Assembly: GCA_015680685.1 (NCBI GenBank)
Contig: MNCI01029508.1
Location: 124,759 to 157,707, forward strand
DNA from: Gnetum montanum
Lineage: Eukaryota > Streptophyta > Gnetopsida > Gnetales > Gnetaceae
Reading direction: 5' to 3'
Length of the DNA stretch: 32,949 nt
The notes under the pieces: generated by a model
Told to the model about the DNA's origin: nothing
Seen by the model: the letters and a program-made list of their open reading frames with translations, nothing else
Databases searched by the model: none
Part shown: positions 18,549 through 28,542 of the stretch, one piece after another
Position numbering within the stretch: position 1 is the first letter of the stretch
Layout of the letters: the number at the start of each line of letters is the position of its first letter
Position numbers and translations under genes: made by a program

Positions 18549-21286
18549 ATGGCCCCAAAAACAGGTGCTCAAGGTGAAACCTTGTAGAGAGTTGCTAAGC
18601 TACCACATCGTAGCCATGGTCAACAAGGAGAACATGAGGAAGATGCTAAGCAGGAGGCCCAATCCTTTAGTATTCATCGAGAGGCCCTTGCTATTAGGCA
18701 ATTGGCCTAAGGTGAGGCAGAAGAAGTACTAGCTCCCGAATAGGGACAAGATCTCATGTTGCCCCTTAACTACCTTGCTGCCATCTTGGAAAAGTCCACA
18801 TTGACTTTAGTCATTATGGAAATGAACTTTGTCCATTTTTGGAATTTTCTTTAGAAGCGATGCAAACACAACTCAAAGCATTCCCATTGTGGCCTATCTT
18901 ATCCGACACTAGTGAATGGTACTTGGGCAAAGTTTATCAATTTCATCATAATAAGGATGAAGGTACCACTATTAACATTTTTGAGGTAAATATCTCTTAC
19001 TCAGTTAAGGACATAGCTACAATTATCAACCTACCCAATGAAGGGGCTAAGGTTGCTCGCCTGTCCACCAGATCTAACCCTAAAACAAAGAAACTATGGC
19101 TAAGACATGCATACAGCAAAGAGGATAAGTCATAAAATGAGATGACTTTGTAAGAGAAAACCTACTTCAAGATTGGTACATACCACTTTTTTCCCACCAA
19201 AGGACTCAATTGAATCTCCACTTATGTGGCTAGGGGAAGTGCCATTTTAATGGGCAAATTTGCAGCCAACCTTTCCCAGTACTATTTCACAAAGATTCAA
19301 TGATAGTTTGAAGAAATGAAGTCAAGGAGACCAATACTTTCATTTTCTTACTTAATCAAAATGCTATGCAAGAATGTTGGAATCTTGGAATATAACAATG
19401 ATATCCCTAGGAAGGCTCAACATGCCTCCTTTGTAGAACTCTTGAAAACTGCAACATGAAGAAAAGATTCTAGTGAAGAGCAAGAAGCTAAGAAGGATGC
19501 AGAACCCAAAATAGAAATGTAGTAAGAGCCTAAACAGCATCTACAAGCATAAGCTCCATCATTTTTGTTGCAAGATTATAGAGCATTGATGATCCACCTA
19601 CAGAGAATTTCTGAAACCATCAGCTGGGGAAGCAGGGATGAGGCCAATCTCTTTCGAGTTATGGACAATGTTGTATGACCCACCGTATTAGTTGATCCAA
19701 CTAGGGGAGAGATCTTAATTCAATTATGAGGAGGGTGATCCCAATGATCAAGTCAAATCTCTAAAAATGCTACATCCTTTCAAGTCACATTGGAAATTGG
19801 AGAAGGTGCCACAAACATGGTGCTACAACACGAGGATGCAGCAAGTGCAATATAGGTGATCACTGAGCACATCAAAGAGTCATTCAATGTTCGTATTATG
19901 GCTTTGACTAATCTAGTAGGAGCTAAAGATGCATAGATGCTAGTAGAGACCTCAATGAATCCTACGGTGCATGAGGACATGCTCAATCATTTGTTGCAGA
20001 TGGGTCAAGTGATAACCACTTTGTTTGACATCCCCAGTGATGTCATTGTAACTCAATCAGACCTCATAACCACCAAAGGAAAGTTGGTCATGATAGAGGT
20101 CATGGTAAAACATGTAGAAGTTGAGATATAGAGATTACAAGAAGAGCTAGCTGCCCTGTAAGCTGAATGATGGGATCCCACTCATTTTTTTGTGTCCATC
20201 CAACTAAATAAATTCAAGATAGAGGAACTTACCAAGTTAGAAAAGGAGAGAGCATCTGTGGAGCAAGAGAAGGAGACAACAGTTTAAAATGCCTCTGCTA
20301 CAGATGTGTAGTCCCATGTGTATAAAAAGGCATTGACCACTGTCCAAGAGGAAAATAAGTAGCCTGCTATAGAGAATTCCTAATTGATCACTATGAAAAA
20401 ATAAAAGAACATCTTAGAAGAATTCGTTCACCAATCACAAGAACAATTGGTGAGAATCAACCAGGATATGAGTAGATTGGCTTAGAAGAATAGAACCCTC
20501 TCCATGGATGAGGTACATGCTATTTACCAAAAGTTAGTAATCAAAATCAATGTGTGGTAGAACGAGGCCAAAAAGCATGAAAAATTGAAAGAGCACTTTC
20601 GTGACCAAGTTGGCATGTATAAGAAAATCAATGAGAAGAAAATCAAGATGGCTAAGGCTGACATTAGTTCCCTGTCATTGCAGAATTCTAAATGGTAGGC
20701 CATCTTGGATAGTTATACTACAGTCCAATAAGTAGAAGTCAAAAATAAGGACCTGCATATAGAGGATTTAAAGGAATACATGGTGTTGGCTAACCATAGA
20801 TATGCCAACCTTTCCATGTTAACAGTAGGTCGTCCTCGAAGTGAGCTAGAGAAACAAGTGATGATCACCTATGCGCTGTATGAAAAAGAGTTTGTAGATC
20901 AAAAAGATTCTTTGAAAAAGTTACAGGTGGCAAGCTTAGAGTTAGAGGTGGTCAAAGCTAGTTATCAAGGACAAAAATATGTAGCCTCGAACCTAGCTTG
21001 TAGATTGATGGATTATCATCTACTCAAAGATAAAGCTAAAGCTTTCGAGGAATAACAACAACAGTTCATAGAATGGTATGTAAAGGTGAATGAAATATTT
21101 TCTTAACTACCATGTCCTTGGGATGTACTAGCACCAGCACACATTAGCACAATAGCCTAGATAGTGCATGACCCAAGGATGAAGGAGGAAAAATTGTAGG
21201 TCTTAGTCAATCAATACAAGTTTTAATGACCTAGTAACAAAGGGAAGTAGCTGATGGAAGAGTCACTACCTTTGAGCACCACATGA
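18549..21286 (+). pseudogene. BC ORF2: coiled-coil retrotransposon protein, decayed
   Basis: ATG 18549 (MAPKTGAQGE) opens the frame. A frameshift near 18835 moves it by one register, after which one frame runs to TGA 21284-21286, with many stops. The 2738-bp span is nearly that of E1 ORF2 (2742 bp). The globular block reads FPLWPILSDTSEWYLGKVYQ, KDIATIINLPNEGAKVARLS and KKLWLRHAYSKED at 18880-19135. The coiled-coil part includes HEDMLNHLLQMGQVITTLFD (19967-20026) and EKEFVDQKDSLKKLQVASLE (20883-20942), aligning with E1 (AEHEDALDQLLQIG; EGEFAECKKLLEKLEIANSE). W in SEWYLG is intact here but is a stop in E1 and M. Its role is unknown; it is preceded by the internal promoter-like module and followed by the polypurine tract. 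Confidence 0.75.
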
Positions 21287-21483
21287 GCTTTCCAGTATTA
21301 TCTTAATTTTATTTTGTATTAATGTGTCCCATTTTTGTACTACACCATTGGGACATGCAAAGATTCAATTATTTTGTTTATTTTTTGAGTCAGTCAATAA
21401 TCCCATGCCTGCCAATATTTTGTAAAGAACTTATTCCTCATTTTGTTAACTTGAGGACAAGTTTTCATTCAATCATGAAGGTA
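21287..21483 (+). other. BC 3' untranslated region with polypurine tract
   Basis: Contains 'aacttgaggacaagttttc' and ends CATGAAGGTA directly before LTR C. It is the same layout as in E1 and M, but the G-run is partly lost (GAAGG versus GGGGG). Confidence 0.65.
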
Positions 21484-22357
21484 TGATGAGTCATCCTTCT
21501 ATGGCCCTGACATTGGATACGTGACATTGAAGCCCCAATGTTGTGTACTTGACATTGGGGCTAACAAGTAACATTGGATACCCAACATTACCTCATCTAG
21601 ATCTTGCCCTTAAATATGGTGTTGTGGTACTCAGATGAGGGAGGTAGTAAGTAATTGATAGTCAGTAGATAGTTCTAGTATATTTTCTTCTTTCAAAGTC
21701 TATTATTCCCAGTGCATGCCCATAGTATGATGCTTGTAATCATACGACACCTCTGTTTGAGTGTGATGTACTTGGACACGTTACATGATTGGCAATAAAG
21801 ATCAAGATTACTTCCATCATTGTAGCATCCACTTAGATTATTTTTCTTTAATTATTTAATGCTCTCTTTAGTTAAACATTTCCATTTATTTTTATTTACC
21901 ATTCCTATTGTTAAGAAGAATGCGTACAGCTTAATGACAAGGGTTTAGTGTAAATACTTGGTAGTCCAAAGGTGTATCATTTGGCATAACCAATGACGTA
22001 CACTTTGCAATCCCAAAAGTAATTCCATGAAGTCCAAGATGTGTACAGATGATTAAGAGCAGATACCATCACCCATAGGCTAGTTTTGACTTTGTTTTTA
22101 TTATTTATTAGTTAATTAATTTATCCCTTTATTGCCATCAGTAGTTATGTAGAATTAAGAACAACATCATATGCCTCACTTTGGACTAAACCATATGTGA
22201 CAAAGCTACCACTAGTCCAAGTGGGAAGATAGTGAACTATGATCAAAGCATAATGATCTAGGTATCACAACTAGTCCCATCCATGTAATTTAACTAGATT
22301 GTGCATGAATGCTTGTAATTCATATGGTTGAGTGTACGGGTACCTCACCGTTCATTA
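21484..22357 (+). repeat. 3' LTR of element BC (LTR C)
   Basis: 874 bp, TGATGAGT...GTTCATTA (decayed from CTCATCA). AATAAA at 21794-21799; a TATA-like TTAAATATGG near 21610. U3 holds an array of 'gacattggatac'-like microrepeats and a perfect 10-bp inverted repeat (21531-21540 with 21553-21562) that LTR B lacks. It is followed by the target-site duplication AGTGC. Confidence 0.9.
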
Positions 22358-22362
22358 AGTGC
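22358..22362. repeat. Target-site duplication of element BC, right copy (AGTGC)
   Basis: Identical to 13013-13017. The sequence beyond it continues M ORF2 on the minus strand. Confidence 0.93.
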
Positions 22363-22777
22363 CTTCTTCCTTATTATGCTAAAATTGATAAATTTCCCCA
22401 AGGTATCATTCACCATTGTGTGAAAGTATAGCCCATAGTGATGATGCTTAGAGTTGCATCCTTACTACTTTCGAAATGAATTCCATGAATGAGCCAAAGT
22501 TCTTCTTCACAATTACTATGGTCAAGATTGATTTCTCTTGAATAGCTTAGAGGCATTCTTACGAAAACATGAGGCATTTTCCTTGAACTTGTGGTTCTTC
22601 TGCCTCTCCTTGGGTCGACTACTCTATAGTAGAAGTTTCTTGATGGGTACTGAATGATTGGACTTCCTACTCTACATGTTCCAATTCTTGTTCTCCCTTT
22701 CAACCTCTACCTTGGCCTCTTGGTTTCTTACTTGTGGCCTGTGAGGGTCCACCTTGTGCTCCTTTCTTCAGGACCAT
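22363..22777 (-). pseudogene. Element M ORF2, 5' portion
   Basis: The minus strand from ATG 22777-22775 (MVLKKGAQGG) to the BC insertion point. It matches the N-terminal ~140 codons of ORF2 in E1 and BC, including a region equal to 'gaatggtacttgggcaaag' of BC (here 'gaatgataccttggggaaa'). The conserved Trp codon is TGA here. The remainder of the ORF resumes at 13017. The ORF called on this strand at 22703-22410 is a shifted frame over part of it. Confidence 0.7.
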
Positions 22778-23320
22778 CTACAATCATTAAGGAATTAGGT
22801 ATCATTAGAAGGTGTTCTCTAATTTTACAACTCCCTTCCTTTCTCATACTTTTAGTTAGATCAACTTCTTAGTTATTAGGATTGCAAAGTTATAAAATTT
22901 TGCAAAAAATAAACCCCATAAATGTTATTTTCTTTAACTCCTCACAGTTATTTATTTTTTTTCTTATTCATGACTCATAATGATTAGTATGGTTCCTTAA
23001 GAGCATTATGTAAGTGTTTCTGGCGTTAATGTGATTTCTTTTTATTAAAAATTTTCAAGTTTCCCTTCATACTTACCCTTATGATACCTTCTGGGTGTTA
23101 GAATTTTTCAAAAAATTGACTCAAATTAACTTTACTAACATCCCTCCCATAGCTAAGATGAGCACTCCTAGATCAGATAGATTCAAAAATCATAGAAATC
23201 AGAGTGATAACATGCAATTTATGGCTTGGGAAAGCTAAGGGTCAAAGCTTATATTAGAGAAGAAAATTGGAAAATCTCCATTGGCTCAAATGAAAAATGA
23301 TGGAAAATTTGGCTAATGAT
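22778..23320 (-). other. Element M leader of ORF2
   Basis: Minus-strand non-coding sequence equal in position to 18041-18548 of BC. It includes 'tttgaatctatctgatct', 'gagtgctcatcttagct' and a weakened purine tract (ATGGGAGGG) near 23163-23155. Confidence 0.6.
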
Positions 23321-23410
23321 CTGCCTATATATACTTTTTGATGGACCTAATATCGGGTATCCAACGTTGAGGATCTGATATTAGGGTCACTCCAACCTGA
23401 TATCGGAGGC
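23321..23410 (-). promoter_or_regulatory. Element M internal U3-like promoter module
   Basis: The minus strand reads 'ctcaacgttggatacccga' and then GTATATATAGG (23331-23321). 'gatacccgat' is also in U3 of LTR B (13052-13061). It corresponds to 17980-18040 of BC. Several 'atatcgg/atattagg' microrepeats lie in it, as in U3 of LTR D2. Confidence 0.55.
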
Positions 23411-24720
23411 CATAAAATTACAATTTTTAATGACTTCTTAGGAAAAAAAATGATTCTCATGAATGTCTAGAAGCTTTTAAGCATATTTAGAGGATCTTAG
23501 TTGATGGATTATGCATATTTTATCAACATTTAGCACAGATAGTGTGTAAAGAAGGAATCCTAGGCTATGAAATTTTATGAAAGATTGATAAGATGGATGA
23601 GATGGGTAATGAGCTTATGTTATTAGAAAAGATAGTTTGAATTATAGGAAATTTTTTATTGATGTTGGAAGGCTCAAGATGATGTGGAATTGCTTGGCAA
23701 GCATAAGATACAATAGTTATATAAGTGGGGCCTACCCAAAGTAGACTCTAGTCCTTAATGCCCTTGTATAACCATGCCTAAAAGTGTCCTTAGGTACTTA
23801 AGTAGTTGAATGTAATGCATACCTGTTTAGCAAAACACACACATGTTAGTACCACCAAATTGAGAGAATTACACCATGTTATACAAAACCACAAGTTATG
23901 ATTAGTCAAACAGTGAGATGATATGGACTTAGAAGGGATTGTAGAAATTGGGACGTGAGGTATCTTACCATAGGCATAATGAATTCTTGTGTTTTATTAG
24001 TGATTAAAGTAATAACTAGCCTTTTTATCCAAGATTCAAACCAAGTCCAAACCACAGTCTAGTGACATTGTAATGTTTCATCACTTGGAGTCACAACTAT
24101 AAGACTATCACTGTTGTAAGGACTATTGTCACTTAGCATATTGTCCAATGGAGGAGTTTATTCATGGCACTTTTTATTTTTTTCTTCAATTTCTAAGAAG
24201 CTACCTACCTCTAGGCATGAGTAACATGTCTTTCTAGTGGGACCCTCAAAAATTTATTTTGTGCTCTTATTTTTTTTATATGTCTATGTTAACCTTATCA
24301 AAGGACTACCTTTAGGCATGGGTAACATGTCTTTCTAGTAACATGGTAAGGTATCACTTGTTTACTCTTACTCCCATTTTTTGTTAGATCTACAAGGATA
24401 TAATACAACCTTAGCAACTTGAGAGAACCTACAACAGTAATCCAAGAGAATCCACAAATCTCGTTGATGTAACATCCTTTACATTTCCCCTTGGTTCTTC
24501 ACTTTTCTATCCAGGCAAAATGATCACAAGTTTATTCTGAGTTGTATGATGGAAAAGAATATCATTATGGCCATGATGAGAACCTCTTATTAGTGGAATA
24601 GATGGATGAATGATTTGGGCTCACTATTTAAATAATCAGTCCCTTATGACTTGATAACATAGAGAAATCTTCACCTTATTGGGTTACATCTTGCTTTTAT
24701 ATGTAATGTCTTATTAGTAA
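23411..24720 (-). other. Element M non-coding block Y
   Basis: Minus-strand homolog of BC 16791-17979, with no sustained reading frame. It includes the acceptor-like GCTAAACAG|GT (23831-23821). A ~101-bp direct repeat is visible ('taggcatgagtaacatgtc' at 24212 and 'taggcatgggtaacatgtc' at 24313). Confidence 0.6.
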
Positions 24721-25060
24721 TCAAAATTATTTAGAAAGGGCTTGAAAACAAAGTATGAAAAAGATAGAAAAAGATATAAAGAATGAATGATATCAAAGAA
24801 TGAAAAATTTCTAAGAAATTGAAAGATATATAAAAGAATGTCAAAAATTTAAGAAATGNGTCTAAGAAATTAAAAGATATATAAAAGAATGTCAAAAATT
24901 TAAGAAATGAAAAGTATCAAAGAATGAGAAAATGTCAAAGAATATGAAAAGTATATAAAATTATAGGAAAAATTGTATCAAACAATGTAAAAAGGTATAT
25001 CAAGAACGTAAAAATCAAAAATAATTATAAAACAAAAAAATTAAAAAAAACTTATTAATT
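24721..25060. repeat. A-rich (plus) low-complexity tract with 51-bp tandem repeat
   Basis: Degenerate 'aaagaatgtcaaaa'-type repeats. One 51-bp unit (24810-24860) is repeated almost identically at 24861-24910, with a single N at 24859. It equals the pyrimidine-rich tract of BC when read on the minus strand, but is longer. Confidence 0.75.
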
Positions 25061-26040
25061 CCTAAATCAAGATAAGGCATCTCCCTCATGACTAAAATCA
25101 AGGGTGAGTGTTCAAAAAATGCTCCCTAGATCTCCTAGATCATATACTCTAGGTGGTTCACTTACCATCTTTAGTGATTTAACTTTTCAATTAATATCCC
25201 ATGTAATTTTGATGGTAGTGAAGTTATGATTAGCTAAGTCCATATTTTCTTTTCCTACTGGTGTATGATCATAGTTTAATATTTTCATTTTTGGGTCCTT
25301 AGTTGGAGTCATCTTTTTAGAATGGAAACTAGTAAGTGGTTTAGATGTTTCCATGCATGTTTTAGACAAATTAAGATTTCTAGTTGTTAGCCATGGGGTG
25401 TCTATTGGTTTTGTGGTTGCTACTCTCTCTTGTGCACACACTTGTTTTTCACATTTGTTGTGGACTAGTGTAATAACTCTATTAACATTCTAGAATGTCA
25501 ATTTACAATTACACCCTTTTCCTTCAATAATAATGCATGGAATTTGCTGCATGTGTATGGCTTCATGCATGTCTTAGATATCTCAATAGATAGATTCCTC
25601 ATACTTAGCTTATCATCAATTGTAATAAGCTATGCTCTTTCCATGATAATTGGAAATTCCTTATCAGCATCTTTGACATCAATTACCAGAAATTCTACTA
25701 GCTAAGACCACCCATTAACAGTGGTTACCCATTAACAATGGTTACTACATTGCCTCTTTGTTCCACAGGCATGGCAACGGATTGATCTACAAGCTCCAAC
25801 CTAATGTTGCACTACTTCAATGGTGGCCTTCCATGCTTGATATGTTTCATAAGAGGTCAAATTTATCCCAAAAACTAAGTCTAATAGAGCCTTGCATGGT
25901 AGATTCCTAGCTACTTTTAGATAAATCAAAGGAATTCTTAGATCAATTCTTTTCTTAGGGAGTGGCCCTACTTTTATCCAGTCTATCACTATCTCTGTAA
26001 GTATGAAAGTTTGCATGTTTGCGTTTGAAAAAATTTGAAG
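25061..26040 (-). pseudogene. Element M protease and pre-RT linker remnant
   Basis: The minus-strand frame at 26016-25801 reads PLIYLKVARNLPCKALLD, then FGINLTSYETYQAWK, the protease active-site region (D-T/S-G in the family; D-L-V here, so inactive). Further on, with shifts, LVDQSVAMPV, FLVIDVKDADKEFPIIMERA and LSMRNLSIEIS align with P's protease and linker. The open stretch 25441-25187 (CAQERVATTKPIDTPWL...) corresponds to P's CAQEIN...ATKQEGTQWL. The homology ends before RT; sequence passes directly into the low-complexity tract and block Y. RT, RNase H and integrase are therefore absent from M. Confidence 0.65.
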
Positions 26041-28542
26041 CTTTTTTTTTTTTCTTTGAGGATCTACCTTAGAATAATCTTGTCTCGATGAAGTTCTAAC
26101 TCTACTAGCTCTTTTTGGACTTATTTTAAAGAAAGGGCATTTCTCTGACTAGTCCTTAATATTTTTGGTATGATCCTCTATTTCTATGTTCACTGCTTGA
26201 GCAGCTTGCCTTTGTTGTAATTGTGATGGTAATTTACCTTGCATAGCAGGTGGTGGCATTGGTGGTAAAGGAGTTGGATGTTACTTTGAAGATTCAACTA
26301 TGGATGGATGCATGTTCGAGTGCAAATTTGTCCTTGTCTATGTAGGTTTGTGGCATTCTACAAGGTAGTACTGTGCGATCTAAACAACTACATTACTGAG
26401 TGAGACTAGACATTAGAAGAAATATCCATATGGATTTGGCTATCTATATGGATATTGTTAGCATGGTAGTGGCACACCTCATGATTGAGGCTATTTCCAC
26501 TACTAATAATAGTGCTCCTATGGTTGTGACAAAGCTCCACTACAATAATACATTGGTTGGAGGTTCTATCAGTAGTTACCTTGATGATAAGGTAACCTTT
26601 TAGGCATCTATTTTTTAACAAATATGGGGTTGAGTGCGTATGCCCCTATCTCTTGTAGATGTGCCATGATTGGACAACATCTCTTGGGATCTTCGTATTG
26701 ACACATAGTGCAACCTTCCTCATCTATGAAGTTGGAGTTTGAGCACTTAGTCACTAAAGCTACTTTGCCTTATTGTCTAGACTCTTTCTTCTTCCTTTTA
26801 TTTTTGCATTTTCCAAAGGCTTACTCTATTCTTTCCTTCACAATCTTTAATGCTATTGTAGATTTCTCATCGATGGAATCTGATATTTTCTCTACTTTGG
26901 TTGCAATGTCATTTATAGATTTTTAAATTGGTAGAGTCTTCTTTTGGATGACCTGATCCAAGGTTTTCTCTTCTTGTGTATTGCAAATGTGTGCATCTCT
27001 CTTTCGAATTGATGGATCTCTATTATACTCTTTAGCCGATTCCCTCTTTCTTAGCTCACCTTTTTCCTTTGCCACTTGGTCAATTAGTCTTTAGATGCAA
27101 TGGGCAGTTAGTTTTGATAGTCTGCCTTGGGCATAAAACCAAAGAGTCTCTCTCATTTTACTTCACAATCTGACTATGATGTGCCTGTGTTATTCCCTTG
27201 GTGAGAATCTGTGGCCTAGCCATCTATGCAACAATGAATAGTATTTTCCGATTGCCACATCAATGGTTTCATGAGTCCCTTCTTTTCATCTCTGAATTTT
27301 TTTTCGTAGGTTAGACACTTGCGAGTAAGTTTGATATTTATCATTAAAGAGCTCTAGCATAGTACTCTAGCATCTAATTGATTTAGGTTCCAATGATCTG
27401 TACCATCTCTGTACTTTCTTTACAAGTGTTCTTTAGAATAACTTTAACTTTTGACAGTCACTTTCAATATTCTGTAGGACATAGGCATATGGAAAGCTTG
27501 GAGGTGGTGTTGTGGATCAACATTATAACCACCTTTAAATCTTGGCAAGTTGTTCATATCAATCTGTTTGATACGATTTTCCATTACATGCCTAGCTAGC
27601 ATATGAACAAGTTGTTGTATGTTAATCATACTTCAAGTAGCCATCAGGGGTTCATCATCTTGATCAAGTTCATGCGCTTAGTATCATCCCTTCTATGGTC
27701 ATCTCTCTTGTGATCTCTATGATCTCTATGTCTTGTCTATTCATATCCTTCATATTTGGTATCAAAGTACCTTGAGTGATGATCATAATGGTCATGAACT
27801 CTTCTCTCCTCCCTATCATGATCTTTGTACTTATATCTCCTTCTGTTAGAGTCCGCTGAAGATCATGAGGATGTTAATCAGGTAGTAGGAAAACAATACC
27901 AGCTTGTTCTCCTATGATGACTCTAATATTCTTCCTTGCGGAATCTAGCAAAAACCCTTGCCCTTGAGTCCTACTTGTGCCTTGAGTCTTTTTCCTCCAT
28001 TCTAACTCTCTCTGCAAAGTTAGAGCCTGACTAATGCTTAATAGGTTCATCTAATTGGATGATAGGCAATTGTGACCAGAAATCATGATTTTGGTGAAGT
28101 TGTTCAGTTATGAATTCATCTCCATATAATTCTTCCAAAATAATAGGAGAGTTGACCTTCTTTCCTTTGTCTTATTCATGCCTGGTCTCTATGTCTTTGT
28201 CTCTTCATGATTGCTCCTTAGCGGGTTCATAGTGTCTGGTCATGTATTTAGTCACATGATAACCTCCAAGTACTTCACTCAGTTTCATCCCTTTGAGAGA
28301 AGTTTGGAGAATGATGGATGCTAAACATTTTGGTGGTAGAATAATTTTTCCTTTAAGATCTCTCCACCTTAGCTTGCCATCATGATGAAAGATGATAATG
28401 TGTTGTGACCAAAAAATCAATTTGTTGGAAAGAACTAATGGACCTAGTGCACAGTAGTCCTCAACCCACAAATCACCAAGGCCTCCATGAAAAATGGGAT
28501 TTAGGGCACCCTAGCTAGTCTAGTAGATCAACCAAGGACTTA
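26041..28542 (-). pseudogene. Element M gag polyprotein remnant
   Basis: Minus strand. The N-terminal part, 28535-28205, reads ALNPIFHGGLGDLWVEDYCA and then HDGKLRWRDLKGKIILPPKC; P has a related MQWHDMKGNVILV at about 7740. A charged R/D/H-rich segment follows (27860-27680, e.g. DHRDHKRDDHRRDD). The core starts DMNNLPRFKGGYN at 27560, as in BC and P. The decayed Cys cluster (CTMCQYEDPKRCC) lies near 26712-26674, followed by a tail to ~26050. Stops and frameshifts throughout. M's 5' LTR and PBS are missing; the sequence is cut at 28542 by the LTR of element I. Confidence 0.6.

Larger units (their letters stand above)
13018..22357 (+). mobile_element. Element BC: complete non-autonomous Athila/Tat-like LTR retrotransposon
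   Basis: A complete 9.3-kb element: 5' LTR (13018-13835), tRNA-Asp-type PBS, gag (13962-~16640), pyrimidine-rich tract, non-coding block with an internal U3-like module, 147-N gap, ORF2 (18549-21286), polypurine tract and 3' LTR (21484-22357), flanked by perfect AGTGC duplications. No protease, reverse transcriptase, RNase H or integrase can be seen in either strand of its interior. Transposition would have needed enzymes in trans. It is inserted in M ORF2 in the opposite orientation. Confidence 0.88.
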
